Of a stretch of DNA of 64,000 nt, positions 33,730 through 41,825 are shown one piece after another. The DNA comes from Paenibacillus ehimensis NBRC 15659. Its GTDB lineage: Bacteria; Bacillota; Bacilli; Paenibacillales; NBRC-103111. The stretch covers positions 95,784 to 159,783 of the forward strand of contig NZ_BILX01000008.1 of the NCBI RefSeq assembly GCF_004000785.1, read 5' to 3'. Each line of letters begins with the position of its first letter. Position 1 is the first letter of the stretch. Under the pieces are notes generated by a model. That model was not told the origin of the DNA and searched no databases. It worked only from the letters and a program-made list of their open reading frames with translations. The position numbers were made by a program, and so were the translations under genes.

Positions 33730-34653
33730 ATGATGAACATCGACAACATACTTAAGCTGGTGCAATCCGGCGATCTCGATATCGCCGAAGCCAAACGGCT
33801 GCTGGAGGAAGGGCTATCCGGGGCGCATACCGCCTTGGCCGGAAGAACGCCGGAGCAGCGGGCAAACGATAGAAGAGTGAACGATGCAAGCGCAGACGCC
33901 GGGGAGAAATCGGCCGAAGAAACGCCGATACGCCGCAAGGCTTCCTTCCCGCCGCTGTCGGAAGACGCCGTTGACGACAGTCTCGGCTACGCGCAGCTGG
34001 ATCTGAGCCGTCCGGCGCGGACCGGCTTCCCCGAGGTCATCTACGGGGAAAGCAAATCGGCGGAGCAAATCGCCGCGATCTTCGAGCGGCTGGCCGCCCA
34101 TACGGACCGCGTGCTGGCGACGCGCGTCGATGCGGATAAAGCCGCCTATGTCGCGGGGCGCATCCCGGGGGTGAAGCATCACCCCGAGGCGCGGGCGCTG
34201 ACCTGGCTGCGGAGCGGCGAAGCCGTCCCGGACGACGGAAGCTACATCGCCGTTGTCTGCGCAGGCACGTCGGACGTGCCTGTCGCAGAGGAAGCCGCCG
34301 TGACGGCCGAGTGCCTGGGCTCCCGCGTGGAGCGCGTCTACGACGTCGGCGTGGCCGGCATTCACCGGCTGTTCCGTCGGCTCCCGGTCATCCGGGGAGC
34401 GAGCGCGGTCGTGGTCGTCGCCGGGATGGAAGGGGCGCTCGCCAGCGTCCTGGGCGGCCTGGTGGCCGTACCGGTCATTGCCGTACCGACGAGCATCGGC
34501 TACGGTGCCAGCTTTCAAGGCGTCGCCGCGCTGTTATCCATGCTTAACGCCTGTGCGCCCGGCATTTCCGTCGTCAACATCGACAACGGCTTCGGCGCCG
34601 GATATAACGCCGCACTAATCCACCAAAACGGGACAAAGAGGGATGAAAAGTGA
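33730..34653 (+). CDS. larB: LarB, nickel pincer cofactor biosynthesis
   Basis: This 307-residue enzyme carboxylates and hydrolyses nicotinic acid adenine dinucleotide in the first step of the Ni-pincer cofactor made for lactate racemase. The N-terminal helix [19 protein letters not shown] is followed by a variable linker. The AIR-carboxylase-like domain then shows [10 protein letters not shown] near residue 112 and [17 protein letters not shown] near 260. The linker is longer than I expect. AGGAGG lies 14 bases upstream of ATGATG, which is far. It overlaps larC by four bases. Confidence 0.93.
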   Translation: MMNIDNILKLVQSGDLDIAEAKRLLEEGLSGAHTALAGRTPEQRANDRRVNDASADAGEKSAEETPIRRKASFPPLSEDAVDDSLGYAQLDLSRPARTGFPEVIYGESKSAEQIAAIFERLAAHTDRVLATRVDADKAAYVAGRIPGVKHHPEARALTWLRSGEAVPDDGSYIAVVCAGTSDVPVAEEAAVTAECLGSRVERVYDVGVAGIHRLFRRLPVIRGASAVVVVAGMEGALASVLGGLVAVPVIAVPTSIGYGASFQGVAALLSMLNACAPGISVVNIDNGFGAGYNAALIHQNGTKRDEK

Positions 34654-35714
34654 AAATCTTGTATTTGGACTGCTTCTCCGGAATCAGCGGCGATATGACG
34701 CTTGGCGCGCTTGTCGACGCCGGCGCAGACCGTCACTATATCGAAGAAGAGCTGCGCAAAATTCAGATCGAGCCGTTCACGCTGGAGTGGAGACGCGTGA
34801 ACAAGCGCGGCATATCCGCGCTGAAGCTCGACGTCGTGCTCGATCCGCATACGCCGCCGGCGCACCATCGCCATTACTCGGAAATCGTGGAGATGATTCA
34901 CCGTGCCGGCTTCAATGAGCGCGTCGTCAAGCTGAGCCTCGCGATTTTCGAGAAGATCGGGGTAGCGGAAGCGAAAATCCATAACATTCCGATCGAACGC
35001 GTTCATTTCCACGAAGTAGGCGCGATTGATTCGATTGTCGATGTCATCGGTGTGGCTTTGGCCATCGATTCGCTGGAGATCGAGAAAATTTTGTCCTCGG
35101 CCGTACCTCTCGGCTCCGGCACGGTGCATTGCGATCATGGCATTTATCCGGTGCCAGCCCCGGCTACGCTGGAAATGATGAGAGGGCTTCCCATCGCGCC
35201 GACCTCGTATTCGCTGGAGATGACGACGCCGACAGGCGCGGGCATTGTCTCCGGACTCGTCGACGAATTCGCCAAAGGCCTTCCGCCGATGATCGTGGAG
35301 TCGATCGGATACGGGGCAGGAACGCGCGATTTGCCGAATCAGCCCAACGTGCTGCGCGTCGTCGTCGGGCAAGCCGATCCCTACTTGAACAAGTGGCAGG
35401 TTCACCACGAGGAGTTCTCGCACGAGCACGTTCACGGACATCATCAGCCGGAGCACCATCATCACGGGCATTCGCACGAGCACGAGCACGGGCACCATCA
35501 TCATGGGCATTCGCACGAGCATGAGCACGGGCACCATCATCATGGGCCTTCGCACGAGCAGGAGCACGGGCACCATCATCACGAACGTTCGCACGAGCAT
35601 GAGCACGGGCACGAAAAACATGCCCATGACGATCACGCGCACGAGGAGGATCACCCCCACGTGCATCACAAGCATGACAATGACGGTCCGAACCATACTT
35701 GCATACGGCAATAG
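34650..35714 (+). CDS. larC: LarC N-terminal part (LarC1) with histidine-rich tail
   Basis: This 354-residue protein takes part in nickel insertion into the pincer cofactor. The LarC1 region (1-240) starts [16 protein letters not shown] and includes [17 protein letters not shown] near residue 118 and MTTPTGAGI near 190. After [10 protein letters not shown] near 232 it should continue into the LarC2 domain, but instead it runs into a His-rich tail of about 100 residues and stops. LarC2 is encoded separately on the other strand at 35826-36302. The tail probably binds nickel. The gene overlaps larB. Confidence 0.9.
   Translation: MKILYLDCFSGISGDMTLGALVDAGADRHYIEEELRKIQIEPFTLEWRRVNKRGISALKLDVVLDPHTPPAHHRHYSEIVEMIHRAGFNERVVKLSLAIFEKIGVAEAKIHNIPIERVHFHEVGAIDSIVDVIGVALAIDSLEIEKILSSAVPLGSGTVHCDHGIYPVPAPATLEMMRGLPIAPTSYSLEMTTPTGAGIVSGLVDEFAKGLPPMIVESIGYGAGTRDLPNQPNVLRVVVGQADPYLNKWQVHHEEFSHEHVHGHHQPEHHHHGHSHEHEHGHHHHGHSHEHEHGHHHHGPSHEQEHGHHHHERSHEHEHGHEKHAHDDHAHEEDHPHVHHKHDNDGPNHTCIRQ
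35466..35621 (+). repeat. Four tandem 39-bp repeats in the LarC1 tail
   Basis: The 13-codon unit ([13 protein letters not shown]) repeats in frame at 35466, 35505, 35544 and 35583, with growing divergence in the last two copies. Such repeats can expand or contract by slippage. Confidence 0.8.
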
Positions 35715-35722
35715 GTTCATCG

Positions 35723-35756
35723 AGCGGCTATTCCCTCCGGGAAAGGGCCGCTTTTC
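35723..35756 (+). terminator. Terminator after larC1
   Basis: AGCGGC pairs with GCCGCT around an inner TTCCC/GGGAA stem, followed by TTTT. Confidence 0.7.
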
Positions 35757-35760
35757 GTTT

Positions 35761-35820
35761 CAAACGGACGGCTTCCGCCGGCAGCTCCGCAAGGGCTGCT
35801 TCGAGAGATCCGTCCGTTTG
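35761..35820 (-). terminator. Hairpin after larC2 on the minus strand
   Basis: A perfect 11-bp inverted repeat CAAACGGACGG (35761-35771) and CCGTCCGTTTG (35810-35820), with an inner GCAGC/GCTGC stem, lies just past the larC2 stop. Confidence 0.55.
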
Positions 35821-35825
35821 CTTGT

Positions 35826-36302
35826 TTAACCGCGGTCCCGCTCCATAAACCGCCGCCGCACCTCGTCGTACACTTGCTTGAGCGGCACGCCGTGCGTTTT
35901 GGCCGCCTGCTCGCATTCCTTAAACTCCGGGGCGAACTGGACGAGCTGTCCTTGGTGGAACCCCGCTTTTACCTGAATGGGCCCCCAAGGCGTATCGACC
36001 TTGTGAAGCTCTCTTCCCAAGCGGTGGCAAGAGGCCCGCAAGTAACGCAAGCCAAGCGTCGTCGTTTCCCGGAAAATAACGTCCTCCATTCGCTTCGCGC
36101 CCTCATCGTCGGTAAGTACGTTCAGCATGACGCCGGGACGTCCTTTTTTCATAATAATCGGAATCCAGTATACGTCGTTGGCCCCCTGCTCCAGCAGCAG
36201 GTCGGTCACGTACGAGCAGTATTCCGGATTCATGTCGTCGATATTGGCCTGCAAAATGAGCATGCGGTCATCTACATGCTCTTCCCGGTGATCAAACGGC
36301 AT
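35826..36302 (-). CDS. LarC C-terminal domain (LarC2) as a separate inverted gene
   Basis: This 158-residue protein matches the second half of LarC. The opening is LILQANIDDMNPEY near residue 15, then YWIPIIMKKGRPGVML near 45, FRETTTLGLRY near 75, and FAPEFKECEQAA near 120. In Lactobacillus plantarum the two parts are joined by ribosomal frameshifting. Here they are physically separate and face each other. ATG 36302 follows a GGGGGG ribosome site by seven bases; an upstream GTG is possible. The gene appears intact, so the two parts probably work as two subunits. Confidence 0.88.
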   Translation of the reverse strand: MPFDHREEHVDDRMLILQANIDDMNPEYCSYVTDLLLEQGANDVYWIPIIMKKGRPGVMLNVLTDDEGAKRMEDVIFRETTTLGLRYLRASCHRLGRELHKVDTPWGPIQVKAGFHQGQLVQFAPEFKECEQAAKTHGVPLKQVYDEVRRRFMERDRG

Positions 36303-36427
36303 CCGGCATCCCCCCACGTCTCCATCATATCAAACCGGACAAGGGATAAAAAGGCAGCCGTCCGCACATGCTACAGTTAAAAGAACCCAGCGTATCGATA
36401 CCCGAACGAAGGAGGCAGCTATATCGT

Positions 36428-37504
36428 ATGGCAGCATTCCCAGCACGAGCGTTAACCGCGGCGGCTCTGTGTGCCGCGCTCCTCGTTGGTCCGGTAGAGG
36501 GAGGACTGGCAAACCGGGGGTTCGCCCATGCTCCTGCAACCAAGACTCCTGCATTGTCGAAGGCAAGCAAGACGGCGAATGGAATGAAAGCCGTGTTCGC
36601 CGAGCGCAAGGATCTGTTCGACAAAGTCAGTGCGGTTACCGGCATTCCCTGGCACTATTTGGCAGCGGTAGATCAATATGAGCGGACGATCAACCTGGCT
36701 AAAAAGCGCCCGGCACCTGACGGAATGATTGCCATTTATTTTACCGATCTGCAGTGGGGGGGCATACTTAACCCCGATCACGAGGATAAAAATGTGAAGA
36801 GCATTCAATGGTTCGGAGGAATCGGCAGGGACGGCTCGGGGGATGGCTTGGCAGACCGGATGAACGATCTTGACCGGCTGTATTCGATGGCGGCTAACCT
36901 GCTCAAAAAAGGGAGCGCCGAGGAAGACCTTCGAATCGGACTCTGGGACTATTATCAGAATACCCGGAGCGTCGAGCGGATTCAGCAATTCGCCCGGATC
37001 TATGCCCATTTCGATACGCTCGATTTGCACGAGCACTGCTTCGTGATGCCGCTTGGCGCCGATTATTCCTACCGCAGCACATGGGGCGCCAGCCGCGGCT
37101 GGGGCGGGTACCGCATCCACGAAGGAACCGACATCTTCGCCGGCCACGGCGTTCCGGTGCGCAGCGCCGCTTACGGCGTCGTCGAAGTGATGGGCTGGAA
37201 TCCGTACGGCGGCTGGCGCATCGGGATCCGCGATTTAAACAACGTGTATCATTATTACGCACATTTGTCGGGCTTTAACAAAAAAGAAGTGAAGCAGGGC
37301 AGTATCGTGAAGCCCGGCCAAGTGGTCGGTTGGGTCGGCAGCTCCGGCTATGGCAAGCCCGGCACGTCCGGTAAGTTCCCGCCCCATCTGCATTACGGGT
37401 TGTACCGGGACAATGGGCTGACGGAATGGTCGTTCGATCCCTACCCCCATTTGCGCAAATGGGAGCGGGAAGAACGCATGCGGCGCAAGACGCCGGCATC
37501 GTAA
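36428..37504 (+). CDS. yunA: M23-family metallopeptidase (YunA-like)
   Basis: This 358-residue exported protein has an N-terminal signal-like hydrophobic segment, a helical domain of about 150 residues, and a C-terminal LytM/M23 domain. Zinc ligands are visible as HEGTD near residue 233 and HLH near 320 (PPHLHYGLYRD). It should cut peptide cross-links in the cell wall. The order lipA-yunA-yunB is that of B. subtilis, interrupted here by the lar genes. GGAGG lies 12 bases before ATG 36428. Confidence 0.9.
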   Translation: MAAFPARALTAAALCAALLVGPVEGGLANRGFAHAPATKTPALSKASKTANGMKAVFAERKDLFDKVSAVTGIPWHYLAAVDQYERTINLAKKRPAPDGMIAIYFTDLQWGGILNPDHEDKNVKSIQWFGGIGRDGSGDGLADRMNDLDRLYSMAANLLKKGSAEEDLRIGLWDYYQNTRSVERIQQFARIYAHFDTLDLHEHCFVMPLGADYSYRSTWGASRGWGGYRIHEGTDIFAGHGVPVRSAAYGVVEVMGWNPYGGWRIGIRDLNNVYHYYAHLSGFNKKEVKQGSIVKPGQVVGWVGSSGYGKPGTSGKFPPHLHYGLYRDNGLTEWSFDPYPHLRKWEREERMRRKTPAS

Positions 37505-37590
37505 CGGAGCTTCCTTCTGCCCGGGACGGTATCTATTTGCCATTAATCCGGTGCGAGAACGCGGAAGCTTCCGCGAATCCCGTACCGGAT

Positions 37591-38373
37591 TTATTTTGCT
37601 TTGGGCTCGGCGGACGTCCCCTGGCTTCGCGCTTCCGACGCGTCCGGCTTTGCCGCCGGAACGCTTACATTCGGCAGCGAGATGCCCGGGGGCAGCGGCC
37701 CCGACTGGCCGACGGGATTGCCACGGCCGTCGAAGTAATAGGTAGGCACATCCCCGACCACCAGCGAGTAGGAAACGGGCAGTTCCGTTTCCACCACTTC
37801 CGGTGCGGAATCGAACGGAATAATGACCGTCATTTCGACCGTCACATGAACGTATACCTCCACCAAAATCATATTGATGCCGGCGCTCTGATAGCGCGTA
37901 TTCAGCTCCACCTTGGCCGTGCCCGCAGGCACGAGCCGGATCGGAACATTCGGCCCGAACGAAGCGAGTAGCGGCGAATGCATCGCCTGACCGAGCGGAA
38001 TATGCTCGGGAACGGAGCCTACGGCTTCCAACTGCTTGGTCACAATATTGACCGTATCGGCGGTAATCCGGCTGTGCTCCGCATAATTCAGCATGAAGCC
38101 GGTAATTTTGCCGTTGTTGTCGGTACGCCAATCGATCAGCTTCTCGAAATTGGTGTTTTGCGCCATCCGGTCCGCGATCGCCGAATTGATCGCTTCCGTC
38201 GCGATTTGTTTCACGCGCACCCGCGCTAAATGCACCAGCGGTTCCTTTAAATTTCGCTCGACGTACAAATAAGCCTGCATGCAGAGAAGCAGCAGAACGA
38301 CGAGCACGATCAACAGCGTGCGCTTCAGCTTGCTTTTGCCCGAGGGACTGCTTCTCCATCTGCGCCTCAGCAC
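37591..38373 (-). CDS. yunB: Sporulation protein YunB
   Basis: This 260-residue protein has one N-terminal membrane segment (about residues 18-37, LLIVLVVLLLLCMQAYLYV) and an external domain with NEG-like family motifs such as INSAIADRM and YQSAGINMILVEVYVHV. B. subtilis YunB is under mother-cell sigma-E control and required for sporulation. GTG 38373 is preferred because GGGGGAG lies just upstream; the longer TTG frame has no ribosome site. It is convergent with yunA, 86 bases apart. Confidence 0.88.
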   Translation of the reverse strand: MLRRRWRSSPSGKSKLKRTLLIVLVVLLLLCMQAYLYVERNLKEPLVHLARVRVKQIATEAINSAIADRMAQNTNFEKLIDWRTDNNGKITGFMLNYAEHSRITADTVNIVTKQLEAVGSVPEHIPLGQAMHSPLLASFGPNVPIRLVPAGTAKVELNTRYQSAGINMILVEVYVHVTVEMTVIIPFDSAPEVVETELPVSYSLVVGDVPTYYFDGRGNPVGQSGPLPPGISLPNVSVPAAKPDASEARSQGTSAEPKAK

Positions 38374-38561
38374 CGCGGCTCCCCCTTCCCCGGCCTGTAC
38401 GGCCCGTCTGTTACAGCCTATGCGGGACGGCCGGGAAAAAGACGGAGCGGAGGGCAACGAACTGCGCGGCGTCTCATCTACTAAATCGTGATAAGCAAAA
38501 AGAAGAGCATAAAAAACCGTCTTTCGCAGGGAAAGACGGCCGAAAAAAGAGCCTCGGGGCT

Positions 38562-41012
38562 TTACGGCTTGATGCGGAGCAGCCGCATGCCGTTGGCGAT
38601 CACGATCAGCGAGCTGCCGGTATCGGCAAGCACCGCCAGCCAGAGCGTCGAAGCTCCGAAGAAAATGAGTGCAAGAAAGACCGCCTTTACAAGCAGGGAA
38701 AAGGCGATATTTTGCTTAATGATCCGCAGCGCGCGGCGGCTTAGCTGCACCGTGTACGCCAGTTTGGACAGATCGTCCGCCATGAGGGCGACATCGGCCG
38801 TTTCAAGCGCCGTGTCGGTACCGGCCGCCCCCATCGCGATGCCTACGGTGGCGGTAGCCAGCGCAGGCGCATCGTTGACGCCGTCCCCTACCATCGCGAC
38901 ATGCCCGTGCTCGGTCATCAGCTCGCGGACGGCGGTTACTTTATCCTGGGGCAGCAGCTCGGCGCGGTAGGCGATCCCCCCCAGCTTGGAGGCGGTCGCC
39001 TCCGCCGTTCCCCGGTTGTCGCCGGTCAACATCACCGCTTGACGGATGCCTGCGGCGCGAAGCTGCTCCAATGCCGTGCGGCTGTTCGGACGAAGCTCGT
39101 CGGAGGCTGCGAAAACGGCCCACGGCTCCTTCTCGGTCCCCAGCACCATAACGGTGTTCCCTTGGCTTTCCAGGCGCTGCAGCTCTCCCTGCAGCGGTTC
39201 CAGGGAAATACCCAGCTCTTGGACGAACCACCGGGGACTGCCGATAAAGAATAGGCTGCCTCCGACTTGTGCTTTGGCTCCCCGTCCCGGAACGGCGGCA
39301 AAATCCGCGATATCCGCAAGCGGCACGCCTTCCCGCTTCGCTTTTCTGACGATCGCCTCGCCGACGGGGTGCCCTGACCGCGCCTCGATTCCTCCTGCGA
39401 TCGTCAGCACCTCTTCTGCGGTTCTTCCTCCCAGCGGAATGCATTCCGTCACCTCGGGAACACCGGCCGTCAACGTGCCGGTCTTGTCAAAGGCGACGGC
39501 CTCTACGGCGCCGAGCCGTTCCAAATAGGCGCCGCCCTTGATCAATACGCCGTGTCTTGCCGCATTGCCGATGGCCGATACGATGCTCACAGGCGTAGAA
39601 ATGACCAAGGCGCACGGGCAAGATACGACGAGCATCATCAGCGCGCGGTAAAACCACGGCTCGAACGGCTGGCCGAACGCCAGCGCGGGAATCACCGCAA
39701 TGCCAAGCGCAATCAGGAGAACAGCCGGGGTATAGTACTTGGCGAACGCGTCGATGAACCGCTGCGACGGCGCTTTCTGCGCCTGAGCGTCCTCGACCAT
39801 GCGGATGATGCGGGACAGCGTGTTGTCTTCCACGCGCCGGGTCACCCGGATTTCCAGCGCTCCTTCCCCGTTGATCGTGCCGGCGAACGCTTCGCTGCCC
39901 GTTTCCTTGAGCACCGGAACGGATTCGCCCGTAATCGGAGCTTGATTCACCGACGAAGTCCCCTGGATGACCATCCCGTCCATGGCGATTTTTTCGCCGG
40001 GCTTCACGAGCAGAATATCCCCGACTTCGATCTGCCCCGTCGGCAGCTTCATCTCGCTGCCTTGCCTGCGGACCAGCGCTTCCTTGGGCGACAAATCCAT
40101 CAATCCGCGGATCGACCTGCGGGTCCGGTCCATCGTGTAGGCTTCGAGCGTCTCGCCGAGCGAAAAAAGCACTACGACGGCAGCCCCTTCCTCCCACTGC
40201 CCGATGCAACCGGCGCCGATCGCGGCTACGGTCATGAGCAGATCCATGCCGATCGTCCCCGACTTGAGCCCGTAGATGCCGGTACGCGCGATGCGGAAGC
40301 CGCCGATCACCATGGCCGCGGCGTACAGCAGCGTAACGACCGGCTCCGGCGCAGCGCCGGTTAAGGCGAGCATCCAAGCAAACAAAAATACCGCTCCGGA
40401 CACCGCCGTCGGCACCGCTTTTTTGTTGCGCTTCCAGAACGGCTGCTCTTCATGGGTCCCGCGTGGCATACCGTTGTCGGCGATGGCCGTGTAGCCCGCC
40501 TGCCTTACCGTCTGCATGACGGCTTGCCCGGCCGTCCCGTCGTGGATGACGGTCATTTTGGCGGCCCCGTAATTGACCGAAGCGATCCGGACGGCCGCCA
40601 GCGCCCCAACCCGCTTCTCCAGCTTCCGCGCGCAATCCGCGCAATCCATTCCTTCGATGCGGTACATGCTGGATATCGCTCCCGCCGCCGCGGCCAGGGC
40701 GGCGTTGGCCGCATCCTCCGTCTCGCTTCCGCAGCCGCAGGCGCCGTGATCGTGGCTATGACTATGGCTGTGGTCATGATCGTGATGATCCGCGCATCCG
40801 CAAGCGTCATGGTGATGACCGTGATCGTAAACGTCGCCGTGATTGTCCTTGTGATCGTGACCATGCGTGTGATCGTGGCTGTGTTCGTGTCCGCACCCGG
40901 CATCATGCGTGTGCTTAAGCTCCTGGTCGCGCCGGGGATCGCCGTTTCCACAAACGTCGGGCTTGCTGCTGCGCGACGCTTCGGCACCGCAGCAGGATGG
41001 TTTGCCGGACAT
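38562..41012 (-). CDS. cadA: Zn/Cd-type P-type ATPase with histidine-rich N-terminus
   Basis: This is an 816-residue metal exporter. Residues 30-95 are dominated by His/Asp repeats. A heavy-metal domain with MDCADCARK follows near residue 125. The core has the SCPCAL metal site near 470, the phosphorylation site DKTGT near 510, and MVGDGVNDAPAL near 705. The CPC motif with the adjacent ArsR-type regulator points to Zn, Cd, Pb or Co efflux. ATG 41012 is chosen by GGAGATGGAG. An ArsR-box-like palindrome lies at 41037-41052. Confidence 0.94.
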   Translation of the reverse strand: MSGKPSCCGAEASRSSKPDVCGNGDPRRDQELKHTHDAGCGHEHSHDHTHGHDHKDNHGDVYDHGHHHDACGCADHHDHDHSHSHSHDHGACGCGSETEDAANAALAAAAGAISSMYRIEGMDCADCARKLEKRVGALAAVRIASVNYGAAKMTVIHDGTAGQAVMQTVRQAGYTAIADNGMPRGTHEEQPFWKRNKKAVPTAVSGAVFLFAWMLALTGAAPEPVVTLLYAAAMVIGGFRIARTGIYGLKSGTIGMDLLMTVAAIGAGCIGQWEEGAAVVVLFSLGETLEAYTMDRTRRSIRGLMDLSPKEALVRRQGSEMKLPTGQIEVGDILLVKPGEKIAMDGMVIQGTSSVNQAPITGESVPVLKETGSEAFAGTINGEGALEIRVTRRVEDNTLSRIIRMVEDAQAQKAPSQRFIDAFAKYYTPAVLLIALGIAVIPALAFGQPFEPWFYRALMMLVVSCPCALVISTPVSIVSAIGNAARHGVLIKGGAYLERLGAVEAVAFDKTGTLTAGVPEVTECIPLGGRTAEEVLTIAGGIEARSGHPVGEAIVRKAKREGVPLADIADFAAVPGRGAKAQVGGSLFFIGSPRWFVQELGISLEPLQGELQRLESQGNTVMVLGTEKEPWAVFAASDELRPNSRTALEQLRAAGIRQAVMLTGDNRGTAEATASKLGGIAYRAELLPQDKVTAVRELMTEHGHVAMVGDGVNDAPALATATVGIAMGAAGTDTALETADVALMADDLSKLAYTVQLSRRALRIIKQNIAFSLLVKAVFLALIFFGASTLWLAVLADTGSSLIVIANGMRLLRIKP

Positions 41013-41036
41013 ATCTCCATCTCCTCTATACAACAC

Positions 41037-41052
41037 ATGATTAATTGTTCAT
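41037..41052. promoter_or_regulatory. Candidate ArsR/SmtB operator before the P-type ATPase
   Basis: ATGATTAATTGTTCAT is an imperfect palindrome (six of eight positions pair). It contains the TGTTCAT half-site seen in CzrA/CadC-type operators and lies 25 bases upstream of the ATPase start. Confidence 0.45.
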
Positions 41053-41184
41053 ACGTTTATTACCATCTTATGTCATCCGTTGGAGATCTGTCAACCGTCG
41101 TCCCGCCCTTATTTTGAAGCAACGATCAAAAGAAAACATAAAAAGCAGGAGGATCCCCCCCTGCTTTACTATGCTCCCCTATCG

Positions 41185-41547
41185 CTAGCCGTGCTTGACG
41201 TGCTGCAGCATTTGCACGAAAATTTGCTCGATGTGCTCGTCGTCGAGCGAGTAGAACACCGTTTTCCCTACCTTGCGCCGCTTCACGATACGTAAATTGC
41301 GCAAATAGCGAAGCTGATGCGAAATCGCGGACTGCCCCATCTCCAGCACAAGCGTCAGGTCGTGCACGCAGAGCTCTTTTTGCAGCAGCGTATATATGAT
41401 CTTCACCCGCGTCGGGTCGCCCAGCGCTTTAAATACGTCCGCCAGTCCGGCCGCCGTCGCTTCCGGGATCAGACTCTCCTTCAAATCGTCGATCTGAGAG
41501 GTGCCTTCACAGGTCTCATCGCATTGATCTTGCAGCACTTTTTCCAA
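41185..41547 (-). CDS. ArsR/SmtB-type metal-sensing repressor
   Basis: This 120-residue winged-helix repressor has the DNA-reading helix in MGQSAISHQLRYL near residue 70. Near the C-terminus DxH-x10-HxxH (DEHIEQIFVQMLQHVKH) forms the alpha-5 zinc site of CzrA/SmtB-type sensors. Extra Cys (residues 9 and 13, and ELCVHD near 58) recall the CadC cadmium site, but the Cys-x-Cys pair is incomplete. It should release DNA on binding Zn or Cd and de-repress the ATPase gene 172 bases downstream. TTG start at 41547. Confidence 0.92.
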   Translation of the reverse strand: MEKVLQDQCDETCEGTSQIDDLKESLIPEATAAGLADVFKALGDPTRVKIIYTLLQKELCVHDLTLVLEMGQSAISHQLRYLRNLRIVKRRKVGKTVFYSLDDEHIEQIFVQMLQHVKHG

Positions 41548-41639
41548 GACACAACACCGCCTTCATCCTAATCAAGCTTATCCGTTGATCCCATTATAAC
41601 AGAAAACCGAACGGGTTGCCGGATCTCCTCCGGTCTTAA

Positions 41640-41654
41640 TTATAATAATTACAA
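41640..41654. promoter_or_regulatory. Fur-family (PerR-like) box upstream of the arsR gene
   Basis: TTATAATAATTACAA matches the PerR box (TTATAAT-N-ATTATAA) at 13 of 14 positions and the Zur box less well. It lies 93 bases before arsR and about 170 bases before the divergent hydrolase. Confidence 0.45.
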
Positions 41655-41748
41655 TTTATTGATGAGACGCGGCGGTCCTGCTCGCGAACTCCCGTCCTTC
41701 CGAATTGCAGGAAGGCGGGAAATTGGGCATTGTGCCGTTGCACTCCCC

Positions 41749-41788
41749 TTGACTCACCTCTCTATCTGTTATATATATAGTATAACAG
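41749..41788 (+). promoter_or_regulatory. Promoter and operator of the hydrolase-GntR operon
   Basis: TTGACT (41749-41754) and TATATA (41772-41777) are 17 bases apart. Over the -10 element lies an inverted repeat with perfect 8-bp arms, CTGTTATA and TATAACAG (41766-41773, 41781-41788). A further GTTATAAC follows. The GntR/YtrA regulator encoded in the operon is the likely ligand. Confidence 0.65.
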
Positions 41789-41825
41789 TTATAACTACAC
41801 ACTTACACACTTGGGGGAAGAGGAC

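Noticed and set aside
36303..36317. Upstream GTG as start of LarC2
   Set aside because: The GGGGGG ribosome site lies just after the GTG and is well spaced for ATG 36302, so the shorter start is preferred.
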